Shown: piece after piece, positions 7,395-16,540 of the stretch
Layout: each line of letters opens with the position of its first letter
Numbering within the stretch: position 1 is the stretch's first letter
DNA from: Sphingomonas sp. NFR04
GTDB taxonomy: Bacteria; Pseudomonadota; Alphaproteobacteria; Sphingomonadales; Sphingomonadaceae
NCBI RefSeq assembly: GCF_900114095.1
Contig: NZ_FORV01000009.1
Span: forward strand, 124,001 to 188,000
Length of the DNA stretch: 64,000 bases
Direction of reading: 5' to 3'
Made by a program: the position numbers and the translations under genes
Notes under the pieces: generated by a model
Database searches by the model: none
Seen by the model: only the letters and a program-made list of their open reading frames with translations
What the model was told of the DNA's origin: nothing

Positions 7395-9398
7395 CTATGG
7401 CGTGGCGATCAGCTGATCGATGGCCATCGCGATATCGATCTGGCGGAACGGCTTGGCGAGCTGTGGAAGCGGCAAGTCCAGGTCGCCGCCGGCATAGCCG
7501 GTGACGATGAGGATCGGCATATCCGGGTGCCCCTCGCGGATGCGCTCGGCAACCTCCGTTCCGTTCATCCTCGGCATCATATAATCGGAGACCACGGCAT
7601 CGATCTGGATGCCCGTCCGCAGCTTCGCCAGCGCCTGCGCGCCCCCGGCTGCCTCGTGCACTTCATGGCCCAGTTCGCGCAGCATCTCCGCCGTGCCCCG
7701 GCGGACCAGTTCCTCATCGTCGATCAGGAGCAGCCGGAGCGGACGCACCGGCTTGCCGGCGGCCGGGAGCCGCGCCGTCGATGGTATGGCACCTCCCGTG
7801 GCGACGGGCAGATAGAGGTCGGCGCGGGTGCCCTGGCCGACGCTGCTCTGCAACTCGAAGGCCCCGCCAAGCTGCGCCGCCAGTCCGTGCACCATCGACA
7901 GGCCGAGGCCGGTCCCCTTGCCGACGTCCTTGGTCGAAAAGAAGGGCTCGACCGCCTTGGCGAGCGTCACCTCGTCCATGCCCGCACCGGTATCGATCAC
8001 CGAGATGCGGATATAGGCACCGGGGTTGAGCTTGCTCGGCGTACCGGGACCCAGCACGATGCGATCGGCAGCGATGGTCAGCACGCCGCCGCCCTCCATC
8101 GCGTCGCGCGCGTTGACGCACAGATTGAGGATGGCGAGTTCGAGCTGGTTCGGATCCGCGACGCCCGCAGGCAGATCGTGGACGGGAAGCATCCGTAACT
8201 CGATGGCAGGCCCGATGGAGCTGGCGATCAGGTCGCGCATCCCCTCGAACAGCTGCGCGATGTCGACCGCGCGGGTTTCCAGGGCCTGCCGGCGCGCGAA
8301 GCCGAGCAGGCGACTGACCAGGATCTTGGCGCGCTCCGCCGATTGCAGTGCGCCGTCCAGCAAGCGCGCCGAACGGGGATCGTCGGCGCCATAGCGCCGA
8401 TTGAGCAGGTCGAGCGCGCCCGTGATCGGGGTCAGCAGATTGTTGATGTCGTGGGCGACGCCCCCGGTCAGCTGGCCGATCGTCTCCAGCTTCTGTGCCT
8501 CGTGCAGCTGAGCGATGACCGTCTCGCGCTCGGCGACGGTGGCGGTGACGCGCGCTTCCAGCCCCTCGTTCAGCTCCCGCAATTCCTGCTCGGCACGCTT
8601 CCGCTCGGTCACGTCCTGGAAGATGACCGCGACCGCCTTCCGGCTGGAGGGCTCGATGCGGAATGCAGACAGTTCGAGTTGGCGGCGGGTCGCGACCAGT
8701 TCGCGCTCGAAGCGGACCGGCTCCCCGGAGACGAGCACCTGGCGATAGAGCGCGACCCAGCCATCGGCCTCGTCGGGCACCATTTCGCGCACCCGCTGGC
8801 CGATGACGTTGGCGATCCCCGTATGCCGCGCATAGGCGGGATTGGCCTGGACATGGATATAGTCCGAAAGCGGGCCTTCGGGACCGTCGAGGAACTCGAT
8901 GACGGCAAAGCCCTCGTCCATCGTGTCGAACAGCGTGCGGTACCGCGCCTCGCCCTCGCGCAGTTCGGTGAGCCGCGCCCGCGCCTCATATTGCCGCTTG
9001 CGCGCCCGTAGCGCCGAGCGCGCAAGGCTGATCAGTGTCGTCGGGTGAAAGGGGCGCTCGAGGAAGGTGACGTTGCCGAGCACCTCCAGATAGCGCACCG
9101 CCGCCGGATTGCGCTCAAGCCCGCCGCCCCGAGTGGTGAGCAGCACGAAGGGCATGTCCGACCATTCCTCCTGGTGCGACAGCCACTCGGCCAGCGGGTT
9201 GAGGTCGGCGCTGGTGATTGCCTCCTCGGTCACCAGGACGAAGGCCGCACCGGCATCCAGCTCGGTGATCAGCGCGAGCAACGACGCGCAAGCGGTTGCT
9301 TCGATACCGCCTTCGCGCAGCATCGCCGCGGCGATCGTAGCGTCCCGTCCGCGCGGGGCGAGCACCAACGCCCGCTCCGAAAGCGTGCTGTGCTTCAC
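7395..9398 (-). CDS. Hybrid PAS sensor histidine kinase with C-terminal receiver
   Basis: A soluble 667-aa protein without membrane segments. Order: a receiver-like N-terminal domain (about 1-130) that shows VLVTEEAI where a phospho-acceptor Asp is expected, so probably a pseudo-receiver; a PAS domain (about 150-275); a HisKA dimerisation domain with phospho-acceptor His in GGVAHDINNLLTP (about 315); an HATPase domain with N box NLCVNARDAM, DTGAGM and GKGTGLGLSMVHG; and a C-terminal receiver (about 545-665) with LLLIDDEE, acceptor Asp in VVSDYMMP (about 602), the VTGYAG threonine and a KPF lysine. The ATG overlaps the stop of the KaiC-like gene by 4 nt (ATGA), so the two are translationally coupled. 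The sensed signal is unknown. Confidence 0.92.
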   Translation of the reverse strand: MKHSTLSERALVLAPRGRDATIAAAMLREGGIEATACASLLALITELDAGAAFVLVTEEAITSADLNPLAEWLSHQEEWSDMPFVLLTTRGGGLERNPAAVRYLEVLGNVTFLERPFHPTTLISLARSALRARKRQYEARARLTELREGEARYRTLFDTMDEGFAVIEFLDGPEGPLSDYIHVQANPAYARHTGIANVIGQRVREMVPDEADGWVALYRQVLVSGEPVRFERELVATRRQLELSAFRIEPSSRKAVAVIFQDVTERKRAEQELRELNEGLEARVTATVAERETVIAQLHEAQKLETIGQLTGGVAHDINNLLTPITGALDLLNRRYGADDPRSARLLDGALQSAERAKILVSRLLGFARRQALETRAVDIAQLFEGMRDLIASSIGPAIELRMLPVHDLPAGVADPNQLELAILNLCVNARDAMEGGGVLTIAADRIVLGPGTPSKLNPGAYIRISVIDTGAGMDEVTLAKAVEPFFSTKDVGKGTGLGLSMVHGLAAQLGGAFELQSSVGQGTRADLYLPVATGGAIPSTARLPAAGKPVRPLRLLLIDDEELVRRGTAEMLRELGHEVHEAAGGAQALAKLRTGIQIDAVVSDYMMPRMNGTEVAERIREGHPDMPILIVTGYAGGDLDLPLPQLAKPFRQIDIAMAIDQLIATP

Positions 9399-10879
9399 GT
9401 CTCGGGATCGTCGAGCAGGGTCGCCTCGCCGACCATGACCGGCACCCCGCGGAGCACCCCCTGGAAGTTCGCCAAAGGCGGCCCGAGGGTGAGCCCCCGC
9501 TCGCCGATGCGATATTCGCGGATCGTGTCCTCGTGCGGACCCGTGCGCTTCTTCACCACCGAAACGGCGCGCCGCACGCGGCCCAGCGCCTCGAAATAGC
9601 GCAGCAGGATGACGGTGTCGGCCAGATAGGTGACGTCCACCGGCGACTTCATGTCGCCCACCAGCCCGTGCTGCGCCACCGTGAGGAAGGTCGTCGCGCC
9701 GCGGCGGTTCAGATACTGGAGCAGCTCGTGCACGTGGAGCACCAGCGCATTCTCCCCCGGCATCGCGGCCTGGTAGCCGTTGAGGCTGTCCAGAACGACC
9801 GTGCGGGCGCCGTGCGTCTCGACGCAGACGCGTACCCGTTCGGAGAATTCGCCCGGCGTCAGCTCGGCGGCATCCACCTGTTCCAGCACCAGTGAGTCGG
9901 CGTCGATCATCGCCTGCAGATCGATGCCCAGGCCCTTGGCCCGCTCGATCAGCAGCCCGCGCTCCTCGTCGAACACGAACATCGCCGCCCGTTCGCCGCG
10001 TGCGATGGCATTGCGCACGAAGGTGAGCGTCATGATCGACTTGCCGGTGCCTGCCGGGCCCAGCACCAGCACGCTGGAGCCGCGCTCGACGCCGCCGCCC
10101 AGCAGCGCGTCGAACTCGGGCATGCCCGTGCCCAGCACGGTGCGTTCCACCGGCCGCTTGTGTTCGGCCGACACCAGCCGCGGGAAGACGCGCACGCCGC
10201 CGGTCTCGATCGCGAAATCGTGGAAGCCGCCGCGGAACCGCCGGCCGCGATATTTGATCACGCGCAGCCGCCGGCGCTCCGCCCCATATTCGGGCGCGAG
10301 TTCCTCCAGGCGGATGACGCCATGCGCGATCGAATGCACCGTCTTGTCGTTCGCGTCGGTGGTCAGGTCGTCGAGCATCAGCACAGTCGCATTCTGCTGC
10401 GCGAAATAATGCTTGAGCGCGAGGATCTGCCGGCGATAGCGCAGCGAGCTTTGCGCGAGCAGCCGGATCTCCGACAGGCTGTCCAGCACGACGCGATCGG
10501 GGCGGACCCGCTCGAACACGTCGAAGATGCGGCGCGTCGTCTCCCCCAGTTCCAGGTCCGAGGAGTAGAGCAGGCTCTGCTGCTGCTCCTCATCGAGCAG
10601 GTTTTCGGGCGGCACCAGTTCGAACAGATCGAGGCCCTGCAGATCCCAGCCATGTGCGGTGGCGGTGGCCCGCAATTCTTCCTCCGTTTCGGAAAGGGTG
10701 ATGTACAGGCAGCGCTCGTCCGATGCCGCGCCCGCACGCAGGAACTGCATTGCGATCGTCGTCTTGCCTGTGCCGGGGCTGCCCTCGAGCAGGAAAACGC
10801 GCCCCCGTGCGAGGCCGCCGCTCAGCACGTCGTCGAGTCCGTCAATTCCGATGGTCGCTTGATGGTCGGCTAGGGTCAT
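9395..10879 (-). CDS. KaiC-like double RecA-domain ATPase
   Basis: A 494-aa protein with two KaiC/RecA-type domains. Domain 1 has Walker A EGSPGTGKTT (about residue 31) and Walker B VVLDSLSE; domain 2 has GPAGTGKSIM (about 275) and VVLDSLNGY. The end carries the KaiC-like signature YLADTVILLRYFEALG then VVKKRTGPHEDTIREY. The ATG at 10879 (MTLADHQ) is preferred because GGAG precedes it; an upstream GTG-type extension has no support. In cyanobacteria KaiC is the clock ATPase. No KaiA or KaiB gene is visible here, so this belongs to the KaiC-like proteins of non-clock bacteria, often linked to stress and to histidine kinases. Its coupling to the next gene supports a KaiC/kinase signalling pair. 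Confidence 0.92.
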   Translation of the reverse strand: MTLADHQATIGIDGLDDVLSGGLARGRVFLLEGSPGTGKTTIAMQFLRAGAASDERCLYITLSETEEELRATATAHGWDLQGLDLFELVPPENLLDEEQQQSLLYSSDLELGETTRRIFDVFERVRPDRVVLDSLSEIRLLAQSSLRYRRQILALKHYFAQQNATVLMLDDLTTDANDKTVHSIAHGVIRLEELAPEYGAERRRLRVIKYRGRRFRGGFHDFAIETGGVRVFPRLVSAEHKRPVERTVLGTGMPEFDALLGGGVERGSSVLVLGPAGTGKSIMTLTFVRNAIARGERAAMFVFDEERGLLIERAKGLGIDLQAMIDADSLVLEQVDAAELTPGEFSERVRVCVETHGARTVVLDSLNGYQAAMPGENALVLHVHELLQYLNRRGATTFLTVAQHGLVGDMKSPVDVTYLADTVILLRYFEALGRVRRAVSVVKKRTGPHEDTIREYRIGERGLTLGPPLANFQGVLRGVPVMVGEATLLDDPET

Positions 10880-11080
10880 ATGGTCTCCTGCGAAGCGTTC
10901 GATAGGGTGCCTTGCAGGCGAACCCACCAACCCTGCGGCCGCGCAATCGCGTTTGTTTCCGGGTTGTTATCAACTGGCGGGCAAGCGCGATAGGCCCCGG
11001 AAGGTCGAATGTTGCTAGACAAGAGTTAAGCAGCCCAACGCGCAGCGTCAGAAAGCATCGGCAGTAGGCCCCTTTGAAAG

Positions 11081-11105
11081 GGAACGGGCGCGCCGCTGCA
11101 GCATT
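11081..11105 (+). promoter_or_regulatory. Possible sigma-EcfG-like promoter of the receiver gene
   Basis: GGAAC (11081-11085), 16 nt, then CATT (11102-11105), 22 nt before the response-regulator ATG. The alphaproteobacterial general-stress sigma consensus is GGAAC-N16/17-CGTT, so one base of the -10 differs. Weak on its own; suggestive beside the better match at csbD. Confidence 0.25.
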
Positions 11106-11127
11106 GTGAACGAATGAGGGTCCCACT

Positions 11128-11514
11128 ATGAAATCCGTGCTCATCGTCGAGGATGAAATCTTCATCGCCATGGAGATCGAGCGGGTCCTTCAGGATGCCG
11201 GATACACGGTCGTTGCTATTGCGGCCGACCAGACGGAAGCGCTGGCTGCAGCAGCGGCAGCCGAGGTGGCCTTTGTCGATCTGAATCTGAGGGACGGGCC
11301 GACGGGCCCCCGCCTGGCGCAAGAGCTGGCGGACAGGTTCAGCCTGAGGATCGTCTATGTGACGGCCAACCCAAGCCAGATCGAACAGCCTGCTCCGACA
11401 GCGATCGGCTATATCCGCAAGCCATTTTCGGAAGAGGCGATCCTCGCGGCCGCGGCCATCGCAGCCGAGCCGGAATCAGCACAGCTGATCCACCAGGACA
11501 TCGTCATCCTCTAG
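11128..11514 (+). CDS. Single-domain response regulator
   Basis: A 128-aa protein consisting of one receiver domain and no output domain. The acidic pair is in VLIVEDEIFIAMEIE (residues 8-10), the phospho-acceptor is Asp51 (VAFVDLNLRDG), the conserved Thr is in VYVTAN, and the switch Lys is in GYIRKPF. Such lone receivers often act as phosphate shuttles or sinks for HWE/HisKA_2 kinases in alphaproteobacterial stress networks, and the convergent downstream gene encodes exactly such a kinase, 13 nt away stop to stop. The pairing is inferred from proximity. Confidence 0.9.
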   Translation: MKSVLIVEDEIFIAMEIERVLQDAGYTVVAIAADQTEALAAAAAAEVAFVDLNLRDGPTGPRLAQELADRFSLRIVYVTANPSQIEQPAPTAIGYIRKPFSEEAILAAAAIAAEPESAQLIHQDIVIL

Positions 11515-11527
11515 CAGACAGAGTCCG

Positions 11528-13048
11528 CTAGCGGTGCAGGGCCGTTTCGGGAACCGCAAGGCGCAGCCGCAAGCCCTGGGCTGGCCAGTCCCGCTCGATG
11601 CGGCCGCCCAGCTGCTTGATGGCGCTCAGCTCGATCAACCTGGTGCCGAAGCCGTCATGCGCGGGCGCGGAAACGGGAGGGCCGCCACGCTCGATCCATT
11701 CGATTTCGACGCGATCATCGTTCGAGGCGATCACGATCTGGACCTTGCCATCGGCGGACGACAGCGATCCATATTTCGCTGCGTTGGTCGCCAGTTCGTG
11801 AAACAGAAGTGCCAAGGGAGTGGCAGAGCGGTCGTCGATCGTCGCATCATCCCCCAGAATGGCGACACGCCCGCCATAGGCTTCCATCAACGCACCGAGC
11901 ATCCCGACGAGGCTGTCCTGCACGGCGCTTGGCCGGGATGCCTCGCTGTGCGGTCGGACGAAGTCATGCGCGCGGCCGAGCGCCAGGATCCGCTCCCGCA
12001 GGTCGTCGGCAAAGGGCTTCATCTGCGGGTGCTGCCGGGTCGAGAAGCTGATCAATCCACTGATCACGGCGAAGATGTTCTTGATGCGATGGCTGAGTTC
12101 GTGGGCCACGATCTCTTTTTGCGCCTGTATCATCTTCTGATCGTGGATGTCCGTGCACGCGCCGAACCACCGGGTGATCACGCCGCTTCGATCCCGGATG
12201 GGGAGCGCCCGGCCCAGCGTCCAGCGATACTCGCCGTCCGCGCGGCGCAGGCGATACTCGATCTCGTACGGTTCTCCCGTTTCCAGCGACTTGCGCCAGA
12301 CCGACCAGGCATGCGGCTGGTCCTCCGGGTGGAACATGCCGTTCCAAGCCTCCCCGTCGGTCGAACCGTGCGGCATGCCGGTGAATTCATACCAGCGCGC
12401 GTTGTAATAATCGTGGAAGCCGTCCGGGTGCGTCGACCACACCATCTGCGGCATCGCATCCGCCAGGATCCGGAACTTGGCTTCTCGCTCGTCCAGTTCC
12501 CGGTCGGTCCGGCGCGACGCGCGACGTGCGGTCAGCAACGCCATGACGTTCGCGGCCAGGACGAACAATCCTTCGCGCTGTACCGCAGTCAGCCCGGCGC
12601 GCGGCTCGCGATCGATGACGCAAAGCGCGCCGAGCTGAACGCCGTCGTCCGAGACGAGCGGCGCGCCGGCGTAGAAGCGAATGTGCGGCTCGCCGGTCAC
12701 CAGTGGATTGTCGACGAAGCGCGGATCCTGCGTCGCATCGGGCACGATCATGATGTCGGTACCCCGCATCGCGTGCGCGCAGAAGGAGGTCTCACGCGGC
12801 GTCTCGCCAACCGGGAGCCCGGTTCGCGCCGGGAACCATTGGCGTTGGCTTTCGACGATGCTCACAAGGGCGATCGATGTCGCACACAAGGTCGAGGCGA
12901 AATCGGTGATGCGCGTGAGCTCGGCGCTCCCAACCAAGTCCGCCAAACCGAAAGTTTCGAGGGATTTGGCCCGTGCGGCCTCGTCCTGGACGCTTGCACT
13001 GTCGAACTCTGCGATCATCAGCGGGACATTCGCTTCCATCGGTCGCAC
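11528..13048 (-). CDS. GAF-PAS sensor kinase of the HWE family
   Basis: A 506-aa soluble kinase. A GAF domain spans about 30-175 (the TSFCAHAMRG and FYAGAPLVSDDG motifs are typical). A PAS/PAC domain follows at about 185-310 (the second half ends WFGACTDIHDQK). The kinase core is of the HWE type: His in AHELSHRIKNIFAVI (about residue 316), an HELATNAAKYG N box and the W-x-E motif in EIEWIERGG. HWE kinases commonly report light, redox or stress and feed the PhyR/EcfG general stress pathway; the sensed cue here is unknown. A start at the in-frame ATG three codons later is equally possible. It is convergent with the receiver gene and lies downstream of csbD beyond a terminator. Confidence 0.9.
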   Translation of the reverse strand: MRPMEANVPLMIAEFDSASVQDEAARAKSLETFGLADLVGSAELTRITDFASTLCATSIALVSIVESQRQWFPARTGLPVGETPRETSFCAHAMRGTDIMIVPDATQDPRFVDNPLVTGEPHIRFYAGAPLVSDDGVQLGALCVIDREPRAGLTAVQREGLFVLAANVMALLTARRASRRTDRELDEREAKFRILADAMPQMVWSTHPDGFHDYYNARWYEFTGMPHGSTDGEAWNGMFHPEDQPHAWSVWRKSLETGEPYEIEYRLRRADGEYRWTLGRALPIRDRSGVITRWFGACTDIHDQKMIQAQKEIVAHELSHRIKNIFAVISGLISFSTRQHPQMKPFADDLRERILALGRAHDFVRPHSEASRPSAVQDSLVGMLGALMEAYGGRVAILGDDATIDDRSATPLALLFHELATNAAKYGSLSSADGKVQIVIASNDDRVEIEWIERGGPPVSAPAHDGFGTRLIELSAIKQLGGRIERDWPAQGLRLRLAVPETALHR

Positions 13049-13083
13049 GGACAGGCAGCGATTGCCGCGCCGCGGTTTGGGCC

Positions 13084-13120
13084 AAAAAAGAGGAATGCCG
13101 CCGCGGCATCCCGCGGCGGC
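13084..13120 (-). terminator. Rho-independent terminator of csbD
   Basis: Read on the minus strand, a perfect 10-bp stem (13097-13106 with 13111-13120) closes a 4-nt loop and is followed by TTCCTCTTTTTT (T-run at 13084-13089). It begins 20 nt after the csbD stop and insulates the kinase gene. Confidence 0.85.
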
Positions 13121-13139
13121 AGCCCAATAACGCGACAGG

Positions 13140-13322
13140 TCAGATGTCGTCGCCGAGCGCGCCCTTGACGCTGCCCTTCACATCCTGCGCCGTACCCTTG
13201 AGCTGCTGCGCCTCGCCTTCGGCGACCAGCTTCTCGTTGTCGGTCGCTTTGCCGATCGCTTCCTTCACGTTGCCAACCACCTTGTTGCCGGCAGCGCTGA
13301 TCTTGTCGGTGAGTTCGCCCAT
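13140..13322 (-). CDS. csbD: CsbD-family stress protein
   Basis: A 60-aa hydrophilic, lysine- and glycine-rich protein with the CsbD pattern: NKVVGNVKEAIGKATDN, then EAQQLKGTAQDVKGSVKGAL. The ATG at 13322 is chosen because AAGGA lies 6 nt upstream; the other in-frame ATG two codons earlier sits on top of that site. CsbD-like proteins are abundant general-stress proteins of unknown biochemical role. The sigma-EcfG-like promoter just upstream agrees with stress induction, and a dedicated terminator makes this a monocistronic unit. Confidence 0.92.
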   Translation of the reverse strand: MGELTDKISAAGNKVVGNVKEAIGKATDNEKLVAEGEAQQLKGTAQDVKGSVKGALGDDI

Positions 13323-13363
13323 GGTCATTCCTTTCACGAGACTGTCTTGAGGCAGTGCCGATC

Positions 13364-13388
13364 AACGTACTGATCTAGGTCAAGTTCC
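13364..13388 (-). promoter_or_regulatory. Sigma-EcfG-type promoter of csbD
   Basis: On the minus strand GGAAC (13384-13388) is followed after exactly 16 nt by CGTT (13364-13367), the full GGAAC-N16-CGTT consensus of the alphaproteobacterial general stress sigma factor. It lies 41 nt before the csbD start. The rest of the 312-nt gap up to 13634 holds nothing recognised. Confidence 0.75.
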
Positions 13389-13634
13389 TCGCCGAAGGTC
13401 GAAGCATGGCTGCAATCAGCCTCGCCAATCGCGAGGTTGACCGGCGCGGTCGGCAGCGTCCGGCGGAAGCGGATAGGCGCTCTGGTGCGGTGAAGCGCCG
13501 GCCTTGGCCAAAAGCGCTCGAGTCTGGCGGCCGCTATGGACCGTTCCGGCGAGCGGGGCACGCCGGATCCCAAGGGCGGCAGGGCGGCAGCCCGCGCCCG
13601 CACGGCGCGACGCTGCCCCCCTGCCGCGATCCCG

Positions 13635-16505
13635 TCAGGCCCGCTTCACCACAAGGGCACGGCCGTCGTATCGGACTTCGGTATCGAAGCCGTTGTCGTC
13701 GGTCACCGGCTTGCCGGCACGCACCCATTTCACCCGGAAGCTGCGGGCAGCGGGCATGCCAGCCCAGCCCTTGCCCTCGCGCGCGCCGATGGTCAGCGTG
13801 CCCGTCTTGTCGTCATAGGTCAGCGGAATCCGGCTGAACGCGCCGGTCTTGTACTGCTCGCTGCGACCGTCATCCTCGTAGAGCGAGAAGGCGCCGTTCG
13901 CGCCCGTATAGACGGTGATGGTCAGGGGAGCGCCCGGCTGCTGGTCGACATATTGCGTGACGGGACCCATCGGCACGATCGCGCCGGCGCGCACGAACAG
14001 CGGCATCCGCTCGGCGGGCGCAGCAATCCCGGCGCTGGTGCCGCCGCGATAGGTCTTGCCGGTGCCGAACTCGTACCAGGTGCCCGCGCCGGGGAAGTAG
14101 ACGGTGCGGCTGCGCGCCTTGTACTCGGTCACGGGTGCTACGAGGAACGCGTCGCCGAACAGATACTGGTCGTCGATGTTCCGGGCCCTGGCATCGGTCG
14201 GGAAGTCCATCGCCAGGCCCCGCATGATGCTGCCGTCCTTCATATAGGTGTCGGCGCCCAGCGTGTAGATATAGGGCATCAGGCGGTAGCGAAGTTCATC
14301 GTACCACACCATCGAGGCGCGCATCGGCGAGCCTTCGGGCGAGATCTCGTAGATCTCGCGGTACGGGAACTCGCCATGGCTGCGGAACAGCGGGCTGAAC
14401 GCGCCGAACTGGAACCAGCGCAGGTTGAGCTCGCGCCATTCGGCGAGGTCTTCCGGCTTCGGGTTCTTGGTCTCGTAGCGCGGCTCGACCGCGAAGCCGC
14501 CGATGTCGTGCGTCCAATTGGGCAGCCCCGACATGGCGGTGTTGACCCCCGCCGAGATCTGCGCGCGCAGATCATACCAGCGCGTGGCCACGTCGCCCGA
14601 CCATACCGCCGCGCCGTAGCGCTGCAGGCCGCCGAAGCCTGAACGGGTGAGCAGGAACGGCCGCACGTCGGGCTTGAAGCTGCGCCAGCCCTCGAAGAAG
14701 GCGCGCGCGTTCATCAGCGGGTAGCTGTTGAAATACTGCGCCGCCGGCCCGATCGCGGTCGGCCCCATGGTGTCGATCCGCTCCGGAATCGAGAGGTTCG
14801 AGTGCATGTCCGGCTCGCTGGCATCGGCCCACCAAGCATCGGTGCCCAGCACGCCCAGCCGCTCCTGGATCTGCTTCCAGAAGATGCGGCGCCCTTCCGC
14901 CGAATAGGGATCGTAGAAGGTGTTGGCATAGCCTGGGCCGACCCAGTCCTTGTTCCCCTGGCGCAGATTGCCCTGATAGGCGGCACCCGCTGCGTTCAAC
15001 TCCTTGTAGGTGTCGGTCGTCGGGTAGAATTTCGGCCAGACCGAGATCATGAAGTTGGCGTGCTGGTCATGCACCTTGTCGATCATCGCCTTGGGATCGG
15101 CGAAGCGGGTGGGATCGAACTTGTGGCTGCCCCAATCGTCGTCGCGCCAGTAGCGCCAGTCGAGCACGATGTTGTCGAGCGGGATATTGAGCGACCGGTA
15201 CTTGTCGACCACGCCGGTCACCTCGGCGGCGGTGTCGTAGCGCTGGCGCGACTGCCAGAAGCCATAGACCCATTTGGGCATCATCTCGGCCTTGCCGGTG
15301 ATCTGGCGATAGCCGGCGATCACGCCGTCGAGATTGTCGGCAGGCACGAACCAATAGTTCTTCGCCTGACCCACCTCGCTGGTGAACCACACCGAATGGC
15401 GGTCCTGCGCGGGCAGCGGATCATTGTGGAGCAGCGCCATATAGCCGGCGTTAGGTTCCCATTCGATGCGGATCTGCACCGGCTTGCCCTTGGCCATCGG
15501 CAGGTCGAAGTTCGCGTACCAGGGGTTCCAGTTCTGGCGCCAGCGGTCGAGCACCAGCTTCCCGTCGGCATAGACCTTGTAATAGCTCGAGCCGTAGAGC
15601 TGGAACTTGTGGGTGCCGGTCACCTCGGGCTGGACGTCGCCGGTCCACACCACGGTCTGCTTCTGCACCGCGTTGCCGGCGGTGTTCTGGCCGCCCGTCG
15701 CCGCCACCGTCTTTGCCTTGGCCGCCTCCGGCCAGTTCTTCTGGTCCTTGATGTACTGGTAGTCGATCGTGGCTTCCTGGCGGGTGACCGCGGGCTTGCC
15801 GTCGAGGAAATATTCGGCCTTCCAGCCCGGCTTGCCGCCGCTGGTGACCTTCAGCCCCTCGCCGACCAGCGTGTAGGGCTTGGGGTTGCCGAAGCGGCTG
15901 ATGCTCGCATTGTCCCACAGCAGACCGTAGCTGCGCGTCGAGACGACGAACGGCACCGCGATGTCCATATTGTGCTGGGCGAGTTCGACGTCCTCGCCAT
16001 TATAGTTCATCTGCGCATTCTGGTGCTGACCCAGGCCGTACAGACCCTCGTCGGTGCCGCGGTTGAACTGCTGGCTGACCGCGACGAAAGGCTTGCCCTC
16101 GACGGTGACCGGCTTGAACGCCGCCTGGCCGGATTCGGCGAGCAGCTCGCGGCCCTTGGCATCGGTGAAGCGGACGCGGCCGGTGGCGAGCTCGACATCG
16201 GCGGTGGCGCGCCTGGCCTTTACCAGCACATGGCCGTTCGCCTGGGAAACCTCGAACGCACCGGCGGCCGGCGGATTGGGCGCCATCAGGCTGGGCGCGA
16301 GCGTGCCGGTGTCGACACCCTTGGGCAACGCCACGACATGGAAAATGCCGTCGCCGTGTACGGTGACTTCCACCTTGGCGGCGCTGCCGCCGGTCGGCGT
16401 GACGACCACGCCGGTATCGGTGCGGCTATAGCCGTTTTCCTGCGCCGCCTGCGCCGACGCCACCGCGCTGCCGGCGAGCAGCGCCGCGATCCAAACCCTC
16501 TTCAT
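13635..16505 (-). CDS. GH31 alpha-xylosidase with PA14 insert
   Basis: A 956-aa exported enzyme. Start ATG 16505 (GGAGA upstream) gives the signal MKRVWIAALLAGSAVASAQA. An N-terminal beta-sandwich (about 30-225) is followed by a PA14-type domain (about 228-362; GTHKFQLYGSSYYKVYADGK), then the (beta/alpha)8 barrel. The expected nucleophile Asp is in WWADASEPDMHS (about 560) and the acid/base Asp in WSGDVATRW (about 635). The WADASEPD wording and the PA14 insert are those of alpha-xylosidases that remove non-reducing-end xylose from xyloglucan oligosaccharides, such as Cellvibrio japonicus Xyl31A. It is the last gene of the GH74-GH35-GH31 operon, 35 nt after GH35. General alpha-glucosidase activity is the main alternative. 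Confidence 0.92.
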   Translation of the reverse strand: MKRVWIAALLAGSAVASAQAAQENGYSRTDTGVVVTPTGGSAAKVEVTVHGDGIFHVVALPKGVDTGTLAPSLMAPNPPAAGAFEVSQANGHVLVKARRATADVELATGRVRFTDAKGRELLAESGQAAFKPVTVEGKPFVAVSQQFNRGTDEGLYGLGQHQNAQMNYNGEDVELAQHNMDIAVPFVVSTRSYGLLWDNASISRFGNPKPYTLVGEGLKVTSGGKPGWKAEYFLDGKPAVTRQEATIDYQYIKDQKNWPEAAKAKTVAATGGQNTAGNAVQKQTVVWTGDVQPEVTGTHKFQLYGSSYYKVYADGKLVLDRWRQNWNPWYANFDLPMAKGKPVQIRIEWEPNAGYMALLHNDPLPAQDRHSVWFTSEVGQAKNYWFVPADNLDGVIAGYRQITGKAEMMPKWVYGFWQSRQRYDTAAEVTGVVDKYRSLNIPLDNIVLDWRYWRDDDWGSHKFDPTRFADPKAMIDKVHDQHANFMISVWPKFYPTTDTYKELNAAGAAYQGNLRQGNKDWVGPGYANTFYDPYSAEGRRIFWKQIQERLGVLGTDAWWADASEPDMHSNLSIPERIDTMGPTAIGPAAQYFNSYPLMNARAFFEGWRSFKPDVRPFLLTRSGFGGLQRYGAAVWSGDVATRWYDLRAQISAGVNTAMSGLPNWTHDIGGFAVEPRYETKNPKPEDLAEWRELNLRWFQFGAFSPLFRSHGEFPYREIYEISPEGSPMRASMVWYDELRYRLMPYIYTLGADTYMKDGSIMRGLAMDFPTDARARNIDDQYLFGDAFLVAPVTEYKARSRTVYFPGAGTWYEFGTGKTYRGGTSAGIAAPAERMPLFVRAGAIVPMGPVTQYVDQQPGAPLTITVYTGANGAFSLYEDDGRSEQYKTGAFSRIPLTYDDKTGTLTIGAREGKGWAGMPAARSFRVKWVRAGKPVTDDNGFDTEVRYDGRALVVKRA

Positions 16506-16540
16506 GACCAAATCTCCGGCTTTTCTTCTGTTTCCGCCGC

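Noticed and set aside
9395..10879. Complete Kai circadian clock locus
   Set aside because: Only a KaiC-like gene is present; there is no kaiA or kaiB.
13334..13603. An 89-codon minus-strand reading frame between csbD and GH31
   Set aside because: Composition is arginine- and proline-rich as in chance frames of GC-rich DNA; it overlaps the csbD promoter and has no ribosome site.
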